The notes below the pieces were generated by a model that was not told where the DNA came from, did not search any database, and was given only the letters and a program-made list of their open reading frames with translations. The position numbers and the translations under genes were made by a program. From CAIMUS01 sp963708455 (GTDB lineage Bacteria > Pseudomonadota > Gammaproteobacteria > Competibacterales > Competibacteraceae): 64,000 nucleotides of DNA. This document shows, one piece after another, positions 18,984 through 26,536 of the stretch (its first letter is position 1; the number at the start of each line of letters is the position of its first letter). Location of the stretch: positions 682,001 through 746,000 of the forward strand of contig CAVPSQ010000010.1 in the NCBI GenBank assembly GCA_963708455.1, written 5' to 3'.

Positions 18984-19066
18984 CCCTGTGCTCTATAGGG
19001 AGGAGCTACAGCAGGGACAACGGATTACGAATCTGACGATGCGCAATCCGTTGATCGAGCGATGCT

Positions 19067-19774
19067 TTAACTCCAGCGCGGCTGCCGGCCAAACGGCAGC
19101 CAGTGAGGGGGGGCGGTGATGCCCCGTTCGCGGCGGATAGAGTCGAGGAATGGATTGGTTTGCAGTTCCTCTTGCAAGGTCGTGGCCGGCCCGTGACCGC
19201 TGCACACGATCAGATGGCCTGGCAGTTCCAGCAGCCGCCGCAGGCTGGCTTCCGCCAGGTCGGGATCGCTCAGGGGAAAGTCGGTGCGCCCCACGCTGCC
19301 GGCGAACAACGTGTCCCCCACGAAGATATAAGCATCGTCGTAGTAACAGCCCTGTCCCGGCGTGTGCCCCGGCGTGGAGATGAACCGGAAGCGCAGTTCG
19401 CCGCCCAGGTCGATACGGTCGCCGTCCCGCACGTCGCGGTCGATGCGGCCGCAGGGACGATTGAACTGCGGCGTGCCGAACACCAGTTCTCCCTGCTGTG
19501 GCAACGTCTCGAACAGGATGCGCTCCAGCGCCGGCAGATAGGTGACCGCGGCAGGATACAGCGCCTGCAAATCGGTCAGCCCGCCCGCATGATCGAAATG
19601 GGCATGGGTCAGCAGGATCGCCTGCACGTCCGGACGCGGCGTCCTGCCCTCCAGAATCTCCGCCAGTTCTCTGTCGAAGCCGGTATCCACCACGGCGCTG
19701 ACGCCGCGGGTCGTATCCTGCAGCAAATAGGCGTTGACCTGGAAAGCCTGCAGGGTGATGCATTCGATGTTCAT
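19067..19774 (-). CDS. MBL-fold metallo-hydrolase (glyoxalase II-like)
   Basis: 235 residues from MNIECITLQAFQVNAYLL. The zinc-binding motif THAHFDHAGG (HxHxDH), the later STPGHTPGQ histidine, the Asp of FVGDTLFAGSVGRTDF and the SGHGPAT histidine are all present, matching glyoxalase II or persulfide-dioxygenase-like hydrolases. The substrate is unknown. ATG 19774 overlaps the stop of the upstream YcgN-like gene as ATGA, so the two are translationally coupled. In-frame sequence further upstream lacks family character. Confidence 0.88.
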   Translation of the reverse strand: MNIECITLQAFQVNAYLLQDTTRGVSAVVDTGFDRELAEILEGRTPRPDVQAILLTHAHFDHAGGLTDLQALYPAAVTYLPALERILFETLPQQGELVFGTPQFNRPCGRIDRDVRDGDRIDLGGELRFRFISTPGHTPGQGCYYDDAYIFVGDTLFAGSVGRTDFPLSDPDLAEASLRRLLELPGHLIVCSGHGPATTLQEELQTNPFLDSIRRERGITAPPHWLPFGRQPRWS

Positions 19775-20205
19775 AGCGCCTTGCCAATGATGTGATCTTC
19801 GAGGTCGCGCACCTGTTTTTCGGCGATCGCCCAGCTCCGCACCGAGACGCCGGCGCGCTGCACTGACAGGGGATCGCCGGACACTAGCGGATGCCAGCCC
19901 GGCAAATCCCTGCCTTCCGCCAGCAGTCGGTAAGCGCAACTGCGGGGCAGCCAGTCGAGTTCACCGATGCGCTCGGCATTTAATAAGATGCAATCGGGTA
20001 TCAGCCGGGCGCGTAGCGGGTAACGGGTGCAGCGGACAGTGCGCAAATTCAGCAGGCGGCAGGCCACATTGGTGTAGAACAGCTCGCCGCTGTCGGCATC
20101 CTGCAACTTATGCAGGCAGCACTTGCCGCAGCCGTCGCACAAGGACTCCCATTCCTCCGGGCTCATCCCGGCCAGCGATTTGCTTTCCCAAAAACGTGCA
20201 GTCAT
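19771..20205 (-). CDS. YcgN-family cysteine cluster protein
   Basis: 144 residues. The signature CDGCGKCC (about 23-30) followed by a later Cys in VACRLL, CTRYPLR and the C-terminal W-LP-CAYRL segment match the YcgN/UPF0260 family of predicted zinc or iron-binding proteins. Biochemical function is unknown. It is co-transcribed with the MBL-fold hydrolase downstream, overlapping it by four bases. Confidence 0.88.
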   Translation of the reverse strand: MTARFWESKSLAGMSPEEWESLCDGCGKCCLHKLQDADSGELFYTNVACRLLNLRTVRCTRYPLRARLIPDCILLNAERIGELDWLPRSCAYRLLAEGRDLPGWHPLVSGDPLSVQRAGVSVRSWAIAEKQVRDLEDHIIGKAL

Positions 20206-20236
20206 GGCGGCAGCGGTGCGACCGTGTTAGACCACC

Positions 20237-20668
20237 TCAGGAGTTGATGTACTGGCGCAAAGCCTCGGCTTCCTGGACGGTTTCCTCCAGTTGCGCCTTG
20301 ACCAGATCGCCGATCGAAATCATGCCGACGATGCGGCCGTCCTGGACGACGGGCATGTGGCGGAAGCGCCGCTCGGTCATGATGGCCAGGGTCTCGGATA
20401 CCTTATCGTCGGGATTACCCAACACCAGTTCGGTGGTCATGTGTTCGCTTACGGGTAACGCATCGAAATCGGTCCTGCCTTGCGCGCACAGGCGCATGAT
20501 ATCGCGCTCGGTCAGAATGCCCAGCGGCGCTTCTGCGGGGGATGGCACCAGCACCGACCCGACCCGGTGTTGGTTCATCAGCCGGATGGCGTCGCCCACG
20601 CTGGCCGCTGCGGGCAGGGTGACCGCGCCCGAACCTTTTTTCGCAAGCAGTTGTTTTAACAGAATCAT
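20237..20668 (-). CDS. Tandem CBS-domain protein
   Basis: 143 residues made of two CBS domains: roughly 8-63 (VGDAIRLMNQHRVGSVLV...GILTERDIMR) and 74-130 (MTTELVLGNPDDKVSETLAIM...MISIGDLV). Such stand-alone Bateman modules bind adenosyl ligands and act as regulators or in signalling; target unknown. A GGAGG lies six bases upstream of the ATG. It is separate from the neighbouring genes. Confidence 0.9.
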   Translation of the reverse strand: MILLKQLLAKKGSGAVTLPAAASVGDAIRLMNQHRVGSVLVPSPAEAPLGILTERDIMRLCAQGRTDFDALPVSEHMTTELVLGNPDDKVSETLAIMTERRFRHMPVVQDGRIVGMISIGDLVKAQLEETVQEAEALRQYINS

Positions 20669-20755
20669 GTCGTTTTCCTCCAGTTAACGGGGTTTTAGGG
20701 TGGCGGATGAGGCTATCATTTGCGCCACCCGCCCGCCGGTCAGCGTTGCCTGGGC

Positions 20756-21619
20756 TTAATGCAGCAGTGCGAACATCCGCCGCCGGTAGGCGGTCGCCAA
20801 CGGATGGTCGTCGCCCAGGATATTGAATATGGCCAGCATGCCCTTGCGTCCGGCCTCGTCATCGAACTGCGGATCACAGCGCAGGATTGCTATGAAATGT
20901 TGCAAGGCCGCTTCGAAATCGCCTTCCAGGACTTTGCGCGCGGCCAGTTGCCGGCGCAACTGGCAGTCCTCCGGCTGGGCTGCGCTGGCCCGTTCCAGAG
21001 CGGCGGTGTCGGCGGCGCCCTGCGCCATGTCCATGAACTCCAGCCGCGCCAGCAGACCACTGGCCGGCTGTACGGTGCGCACCTCGTAGGGCAGGGCGTG
21101 CAAAATTGCGCCGGCCTGCTCCGCTGCGCCGGTGGCCAGCAGCAGTTGCGCCAGGGCGACTTTGACCTGGGGATTGTCAGGGTCCTGCTTTTCGGCCTCG
21201 CGCAGTTGTGCCAGGGCCTTGCGCTGGTCACCCCGCTGCCAGGCTTCTTCCGCCTTGGCAAGCAGTATGTCCGCCGCTTTCATACGGTACTGTTCGATCA
21301 ATTCGCGATACACCGCTTCCGGCTGAACCCCGACCAGTTCGTCCACCACCTGGCCGTTACGGAACAGCTTGACGGTGGGCAGACCCCGCACGCCGAACTG
21401 GGAGGCCAGCGCCGGTTCCCGATCGGCGTTCACCTTGGCGAGCAGGAAAGCACCCTGATACTCGTCAGCCAGCTTCTGTAGCAGCGGTGTCAATAGGCGG
21501 CAGGGCTGACACCAGTCCGCCCAGAAATCCACCAGCACCGGCACCTCGCTGGAGTTATCCAACACCGTTGTCTGGAAGTTATCCCGGCTGACGTCAAAGA
21601 TAAAGGGAGTGGCGCTCAT
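20756..21619 (-). CDS. Thioredoxin-TPR protein of the YbbN/CnoX type
   Basis: 287 residues from MSATPFIFDVSRDNFQ. The N-terminal thioredoxin domain has WADWCQPCRLL (intact CxxC) and the cis-Pro loop GVRGLPTVKLF; the C-terminal half is a set of TPR-like helices (AEEAWQRGDQRKALAQL, LLLATGAAEQAGAIL, KVLEGDFEAALQHF). The E. coli homologue is a chaperedoxin that protects proteins under oxidative stress and passes them to GroEL; there the CxxC is incomplete, here it is intact, so this version may also reduce disulfides. Start at ATG 21619 chosen by homology. Confidence 0.88.
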   Translation of the reverse strand: MSATPFIFDVSRDNFQTTVLDNSSEVPVLVDFWADWCQPCRLLTPLLQKLADEYQGAFLLAKVNADREPALASQFGVRGLPTVKLFRNGQVVDELVGVQPEAVYRELIEQYRMKAADILLAKAEEAWQRGDQRKALAQLREAEKQDPDNPQVKVALAQLLLATGAAEQAGAILHALPYEVRTVQPASGLLARLEFMDMAQGAADTAALERASAAQPEDCQLRRQLAARKVLEGDFEAALQHFIAILRCDPQFDDEAGRKGMLAIFNILGDDHPLATAYRRRMFALLH

Positions 21620-21704
21620 GCTCGTGTCTAGACCCTTGGGGGATGGGATTAACAATTAACAACTGCAAGTGGGGACGGCCAGGCTGGATTGCAAGCGCCC
21701 AGGT

Positions 21705-22028
21705 TCAGCGTTCCAGGTATTGCCGCTTGTTCGGCTTGCCGTCCCACTCATCGGCGTCGGGAGGAGCATCTTTCTTGGTGGCGAGCACCGGCCAGAGTTT
21801 AGCCAGTTCGGCGTTCAAGACCAGAAACTCCTGCTGGTCCCCAGGCAGATCGTCCTCGGAAAAAATGGCGTTAACCGGGCATTCGGGTTCGCACAAGGTG
21901 CAGTCGATACATTCGTCGGGGTCGATGACCAGGATATTAGGACCCTCATGAAAGCAGTCCACCGGGCAGACTTCCACACAATCGGTGTATTTGCACTTGA
22001 TGCAGTTTTCAGTGACGACGTAGGTCAT
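21705..22028 (-). CDS. fdxA: 7Fe-8S ferredoxin FdxA
   Basis: 107 residues beginning MTYVVTENCIKCKYTDCVEV. Two cluster motifs are present: CIKCKYTDC-x3-CPVDC, which in this family carries a 3Fe-4S and one ligand of the other cluster, and CIDCTLCEPECP for the 4Fe-4S. The C-terminal tail LAKLWPVLATKKDAP...KPNKRQYL is characteristic of FdxA. It is a soluble low-potential electron carrier. GAGAGAG lies seven bases upstream of ATG 22028. A monocistronic unit. Confidence 0.93.
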   Translation of the reverse strand: MTYVVTENCIKCKYTDCVEVCPVDCFHEGPNILVIDPDECIDCTLCEPECPVNAIFSEDDLPGDQQEFLVLNAELAKLWPVLATKKDAPPDADEWDGKPNKRQYLER

Positions 22029-22386
22029 GAATACTCTCTCGCTGGATGTAATGCAAAGCGCCATTGTGTGCACTTTCGCCAGAAAAGCAAGTGTATCCAA
22101 GTGATGCAGCGCATTATCCGGTGGAGTGCAGTGACCGAGACGGAACAGCGCTCATCCTGCACCGGTTGCAGCGTTGTTATCTCCGCTGCATCCAATCGCC
22201 GGGTTGCTACGCATTAACGTTGTATCCAGACTGCGCAGAGTCGGAGCCAGGTAAGCGCAACCGGCAGACGGTCGGCCGGCACTCGATGGCATGGCTACTA
22301 CTGGCGCGCCGGTTCACGGAGGAACCGAGCGGAGATCGAATGCTCTATAATCGCCGGCATTTTCCTGGCGTTCCGGTGATTCGACC
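22029..22386. promoter_or_regulatory. Divergent intergenic region, fdxA / ECF sigma
   Basis: No gene seen in 358 bases. TATAAT at 22346-22351 is a perfect -10 hexamer 35 bases before the sigma factor start but lacks an obvious -35. No operator or repeat was recognised. Confidence 0.35.
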
Positions 22387-22932
22387 ATGCAGGCTGAGTT
22401 GATGGCCCTGGTGCAAGCTATTGTGAACCGTGATGAAGCTGCGCTGGGTCGGTTGTATGATCTGACGGTCGAACGGGTTTACAGCCTGGCGCATGCGCTC
22501 ACCGGCAATCACGCCGATGTGGAGGAAGTCATCGCTGATGTCTATTTGCGGGTCTGGCAGCGGGCCGGCCAGTACGATCCGCAGCGGGGGCCGGTGATCG
22601 CCTGGCTGCTGATCCATTGCCGCAGTCTGGCGCTGGATCTGTTGCGGCGCCGCCGCAGCCGGCAGAGCGGCGAGCAACGGCTCGCCAGCCGGGAGGTGGC
22701 AACGGAGGAAAGCGTGACGGCCGAACAACTGCTGCATTTGTTACAGCAAGGATCGGCAGTGCACCAAGCGCTGAGTCAACTGCCGCAAATCCAGTGCCGG
22801 ATGATTGCTCTGGCTTTCTTCAAGGATATGAGTCATCACGAGATCGCGGCGGCCGTGGAGCTGCCGCTGGGTACGGTCAAATCCCATATCCGTCGCGGGT
22901 TGCAGACCCTGCGTCGCTCTATAGAACAGTAG
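22387..22932 (+). CDS. ECF-type RNA polymerase sigma factor
   Basis: 181 residues. Region 2 is seen in ALGRLYDLTVERVYSLAHALTG...ADVEEVIADVYLRVWQRAGQYDP and region 4 in LPQIQCRMIALAFFKDMSHHEIAAAVELPLGTVKSHIRRGL. It directs RNA polymerase to a small stress regulon. The next gene encodes a cupin that follows without spacing and resembles the C-terminal half of ChrR, so the pair may be an RpoE-ChrR-like oxidative-stress switch (group ECF11-like). The ATG lacks a strong ribosome binding site. Confidence 0.9.
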   Translation: MQAELMALVQAIVNRDEAALGRLYDLTVERVYSLAHALTGNHADVEEVIADVYLRVWQRAGQYDPQRGPVIAWLLIHCRSLALDLLRRRRSRQSGEQRLASREVATEESVTAEQLLHLLQQGSAVHQALSQLPQIQCRMIALAFFKDMSHHEIAAAVELPLGTVKSHIRRGLQTLRRSIEQ

Positions 22933-22941
22933 GTGCAGCGT

Positions 22942-23427
22942 ATGTCGGGCCAGCAGTACACCACCCACGTGCTGGACGAGGCTGCTCTGAGCGCCATGGT
23001 CCAGGCTGTCGCGGCGCAGCCGCTCGCGCCGCAGCGCAGGCAGGCGCTGCGCGAGCAGTTGCTGGCGCGGCTCGACGACGCCTCCGCTCCGGAAGGCAGC
23101 TATACGATCCGCGCCACCGCCGGGGAGTGGGTCGAGATTACCCCTCTGATTGCGATGAAAATGCTGCGTCTGGATCGGCAGCAGAAGAATCAGACCGCCC
23201 TGTGGCGGCTGCAACCGGGTGCTGTGGCACCCGCTCATTTTCACACTCAGGAAGAGGAATGTATGGTGCTGGAAGGCGAGATCAGGATGGGCCGGCACAC
23301 CGTCAGACAGGGCGATATGCACATCGCCCTGCCGGGTTCCGCTCATCCGCCCATTACCACCGAACGCGGCGCGCTGTTGCTGGTGCGCGCCGAACTCGGC
23401 GACTTGCAATCCGCTTTAAGTGGGTAG
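22942..23427 (+). CDS. ChrR-like cupin, putative anti-sigma partner
   Basis: 161 residues. The C-terminal cupin has a metal site in PAHFHTQEEECMVLEGEI (His, His, Glu) and the second His in LPGSAHPPI. The N-terminal about 60 residues are helical but I do not see the zinc-binding His/Cys set of the ChrR anti-sigma domain. ATG 22942 is used because AGGTG lies six bases upstream; a GTG at 22933 directly abuts the sigma stop. Position indicates it controls the sigma factor; this is inference. Confidence 0.75.
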   Translation: MSGQQYTTHVLDEAALSAMVQAVAAQPLAPQRRQALREQLLARLDDASAPEGSYTIRATAGEWVEITPLIAMKMLRLDRQQKNQTALWRLQPGAVAPAHFHTQEEECMVLEGEIRMGRHTVRQGDMHIALPGSAHPPITTERGALLLVRAELGDLQSALSG

Positions 23428-23436
23428 TCTGCGCGC

Positions 23437-26064
23437 TTATTGCCTGGCCAGGCTGGTCAGGCGGTAAAGCAGTTCCAGTGCCTGTTTAGGCGTGAGGGCA
23501 TCGGGATCGATCCCGGTCAGAGCGGTGACCGCCGGGTGGATGGCCGGCGCGAACAGTGACAGTTGTGGATCGGGTTGCAGCGTGTTGCCGCGCAGCGGGG
23601 CGGTTTTTTCGGCCAGCGGCTGTTCCAGTTGCCGCAGGCGCTGTTTGGCGTGTTTGACCACGCCGGCAGGAATACCGGCCAGCGCCGCCACCTGCAAGCC
23701 GTAGCTGCGATTCGCCGGACCGTCCTGCACGGCATGCATAAAAACCAGTGTGTCGCCATGTTCCACCGCGTCCAGGTGGACGTTGGCGATGCCGGGATAC
23801 TCGTCCGGCAGGCGGGTCAGCTCGAAATAATGGGTGGCGAACAGCGTGAAGGCGCGCAACTTTTCGGCCAGATGGACAGCGCAGGCCCAGGCCAGGGCCA
23901 GCCCGTCGAAGGTGCTGGTGCCGCGCCCGATTTCGTCCAGCAGCACCAGGCTGTGCGGCGTGGCGTTGTGCAGGATATTGGCGGCCTCGGTCATTTCCAC
24001 CATGAACGTCGAGCGACCCCCCGCCAGATCGTCGGAAGCGCCGATACGGGTGAAAATCCGGTCGATGGGGCCGATCGTCGCCCGCTCGGCGGGTACATGA
24101 CTGCCGATATGGGCGAGGATGACGATCAGCGCGGTCTGCCGCATGAAGGTGGATTTACCCCCTGAGTTGGGGCCGGTCACGATCAGCATCCGCCGTTGCT
24201 CGTGCAACACCAGATCGTTCGGCACAAACGGCGTATCCAGGACCTGTTCGACCACCAGATGCCGGCCCGCTTGAATCATGATGCCCGGCTCGTCGGTCAA
24301 TTCCGGTGGCTTGAGGCGCAGCACTTGCGCTCGTTCCGCCAAGGTCGCCAGCACGTCCAACTCGGCCAGCGCCAGGGCGGTCTGCTGCAAGGCCGGCAGC
24401 ACGGCGATCAATTTTTCCAGCAACTCGTCGTACAGCATTCTTTCCCGCGCCAGCGCCCGCTCCCGCGCGCTCAGCACCTTGTTTTCGAATTCCTTCAGTT
24501 CCGGCGTGATATAGCGTTCCGCGCCTTTCAGGGTCTGGCGGCGGCTGTAGTCAGCCGGCACGGTGTCGGCCTGATTGCGACTGACTTCGATATAGAAACC
24601 GTGCACCCGGTTATAGCCGACTTTCAGGTTAGCGATACCGGAGCGGCGCCGCTCGCGGGTTTCCAGCTCCACCAGATAGCGGTCGGCGTTCTCACTCAGG
24701 CCGCGCAGTTCGTCCAGTTCAGCGTCGTAGCCGGTTGCGATCACCCCGCCATCGCGGATGGTGGACGGCGGCGCCGCGCTCAGCGCGCGGTTGAGTAATT
24801 CGTGGGTGGCGGGATGGACGCCGGCGCGGTGCGCCAGTTCGTCGAGCAAAGGGGCGTCGCAGCTCGCCAGGATGTCCTGCGCTTCGGGCAGGCGGCCCAG
24901 CGCATTGCCGAGCGCGGCCAGATCGCGGGGTCGGGCGGATTGCAGCGCGACGCGGGCCAGGATGCGCTCCACGTCGCCGCTGCCACGCAGACAGGTGCGC
25001 AGATACTCGCCGGCATGGATGTCCATGAGTTGCTGCACGGCTTGGCGGCGCAGACCCAGCACCGGGCGGTCGCGCAGCGGGCGATGAATCCAGCGGCGCA
25101 ACAGCCGGCTGCCCATCGGCGTGACGCAGCGGTCCATGACGCCGATCAGGGTATGCTCGTGGCGGCCGCTCAGGCTGTGCTCCAATTCCAGATTGCGGCG
25201 GCTGGCGGCGTCCAGCAGCACGCAGTCTTCATGGCGCTCCACCCGCAGGTCGGTCAGATGGGGCAGGGCGCTGCGCTGGGTGTCCTTGACGTATTGCAGC
25301 AGGCAGCCGGCGGCGGCCACGGCGACCGGCAAATCCTGACAACCGAAGCCGTCCAGATCACGGGCGCCGAACTGGGCGCAGAGCAGGCGCACGGCGCTGT
25401 CCAGTTCGAAATGCCAGGGCGCCTGGCGGCGCAGACCCGGATGTTCGCGCAGCGCCCTGGGCGGAGTCAGATCCTCGCTGACCAGGATTTCCGCCGGCTT
25501 CAGCCGTTCCAGTTCGCCCAGCAAAGCCGGCTCGCCTTCCACCTGGGAAATAATGAAGCGTCCGCCGCTGAGATCCAGGCTGGCCAGCCCGTAGCGGTTT
25601 TTCACCTGATGCAGCGCCAGCAGCAGATTGTCGCGACGTTCGTCCAGCAGCGCTTCGTCGGTCAGGGTACCGGGGGTAACGATGCGCACTACCCGCCGCT
25701 CCACCGGTCCTTTGGCGCTGTCGGGGTCGCCGATCTGCTCGCAGATGGCGACCGACTGGCCCAGTTTGACCAGCTTGGCCAGATAGCTTTCCAGCGCATG
25801 AAAGGGCACGCCCGCCATTGGAATCGGCTCACCGGCGGACTGGCCGCGCGCGGTCAGGGTGATGTCCAGCAATTGCGCCGCCTTGCGGGCGTCGTCGTAG
25901 AACAGTTCGTAAAAATCCCCCATGCGGTAGAGCAGCAGAATAGCGGGGTGCTCCGCCTTGATGCGCAGATACTGCTGCATCATCGGCGTATGCCGGTCCA
26001 AGTTCTGTGCGAGCGGATGGTCGTCGGGTTCGTGCAAGGTCGGGTGGGAAACGCGGGAGGCCAT
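23437..26064 (-). CDS. mutS: DNA mismatch repair protein MutS
   Basis: 875 residues. The mismatch-binding motif is GDFYELFYDDA (the Phe-x-Glu wedge) near residue 50, with the connector, lever and clamp domains following, then the ABC ATPase: Walker A TGPNSGGKSTFMRQ, signature and Walker B VLLDEIGRGTSTFDG, and the His switch ATHYFELTRL. It recognises mispaired bases and recruits MutL. Length and content are normal. It ends ten bases from the convergent cupin gene. Confidence 0.96.
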   Translation of the reverse strand: MASRVSHPTLHEPDDHPLAQNLDRHTPMMQQYLRIKAEHPAILLLYRMGDFYELFYDDARKAAQLLDITLTARGQSAGEPIPMAGVPFHALESYLAKLVKLGQSVAICEQIGDPDSAKGPVERRVVRIVTPGTLTDEALLDERRDNLLLALHQVKNRYGLASLDLSGGRFIISQVEGEPALLGELERLKPAEILVSEDLTPPRALREHPGLRRQAPWHFELDSAVRLLCAQFGARDLDGFGCQDLPVAVAAAGCLLQYVKDTQRSALPHLTDLRVERHEDCVLLDAASRRNLELEHSLSGRHEHTLIGVMDRCVTPMGSRLLRRWIHRPLRDRPVLGLRRQAVQQLMDIHAGEYLRTCLRGSGDVERILARVALQSARPRDLAALGNALGRLPEAQDILASCDAPLLDELAHRAGVHPATHELLNRALSAAPPSTIRDGGVIATGYDAELDELRGLSENADRYLVELETRERRRSGIANLKVGYNRVHGFYIEVSRNQADTVPADYSRRQTLKGAERYITPELKEFENKVLSARERALARERMLYDELLEKLIAVLPALQQTALALAELDVLATLAERAQVLRLKPPELTDEPGIMIQAGRHLVVEQVLDTPFVPNDLVLHEQRRMLIVTGPNSGGKSTFMRQTALIVILAHIGSHVPAERATIGPIDRIFTRIGASDDLAGGRSTFMVEMTEAANILHNATPHSLVLLDEIGRGTSTFDGLALAWACAVHLAEKLRAFTLFATHYFELTRLPDEYPGIANVHLDAVEHGDTLVFMHAVQDGPANRSYGLQVAALAGIPAGVVKHAKQRLRQLEQPLAEKTAPLRGNTLQPDPQLSLFAPAIHPAVTALTGIDPDALTPKQALELLYRLTSLARQ

Positions 26065-26172
26065 TTTTAAACTGCGACTGCGGTAGCGGTAGTCAATCTA
26101 TGCCGACGATCCCGGCCGGCTTGGAGGGGGATTATCAGTGCTGGCGCGGGTTGCTGCAAGCTCCCACCATCA

Positions 26173-26200
26173 GCCAGCGAGGACGTCGGCGCTCCCAGGA
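26173..26200. repeat. Dispersed palindromic repeat, partial copy 3
   Basis: GCCAGCGAGGACGTCGGCGC then TCCCAGGA is the right arm of the family at 14186. It lies between mutS and the VapB-like gene, followed by a short direct repeat of CCTGATG units. Confidence 0.7.
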
Positions 26201-26276
26201 AGCCGTAGCATGCCCTTGACGCCTGATGCCTGATGTCTGATGCTTTCTTTGTCTCAATAACCCATAGCGACCGACC

Positions 26277-26504
26277 ATGAGAACCACTCTGGATATCGAT
26301 GAGGATGTCTTGCTGGCCGCCAAAAGCATGGCAGCGCGGCGTGGCGTTTCGATGGGCAGGATAGTCTCTGAATTATTGCGGCAGGCGCTGACGCCCGAGA
26401 ATGCACCTGCTACGCGCAATGATGTACCGCTTTTCCCACGGCAAGCAGGGGCTGGGATTGTCACGATGGAACTGGTCAACCGCTTGCGCGATGAGGCGCC
26501 ATGA
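26277..26504 (+). CDS. VapB-like ribbon-helix-helix antitoxin (orphaned)
   Basis: 75 residues starting MRTTLDIDEDVLLAAKSMAARRGVS, the ribbon-helix-helix DNA-binding start of VapB/CopG-type antitoxins, with a C-terminal tail that usually binds the PIN toxin. The downstream toxin gene overlaps by four bases but is truncated after nine recognisable residues, so the antitoxin has no partner here. Confidence 0.85.
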   Translation: MRTTLDIDEDVLLAAKSMAARRGVSMGRIVSELLRQALTPENAPATRNDVPLFPRQAGAGIVTMELVNRLRDEAP

Positions 26505-26536
26505 TGGTGTATCTATTGGATGTCAATTTTCAATGA
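26501..26536 (+). pseudogene. vapC toxin 5' stump
   Basis: ATGATGGTG... reads MMVYLLDVN, the first strand and first acidic residue of PIN-domain toxins, and then FQ and a stop. The rest of the gene is absent and the TIR gene starts inside the stump at 26533. This marks the left junction of the inserted TIR-AAA-FGE cassette. Confidence 0.8.

Noticed and set aside
18993..19787. Alternative frame across the MBL-fold gene
   Set aside because: The overlapping frame 19067-19774 contains the complete zinc motif set.
24802..26070. Long plus-strand open frame opposite mutS
   Set aside because: MutS is unmistakable on the minus strand; the frame is Gln/Ala-rich antisense.
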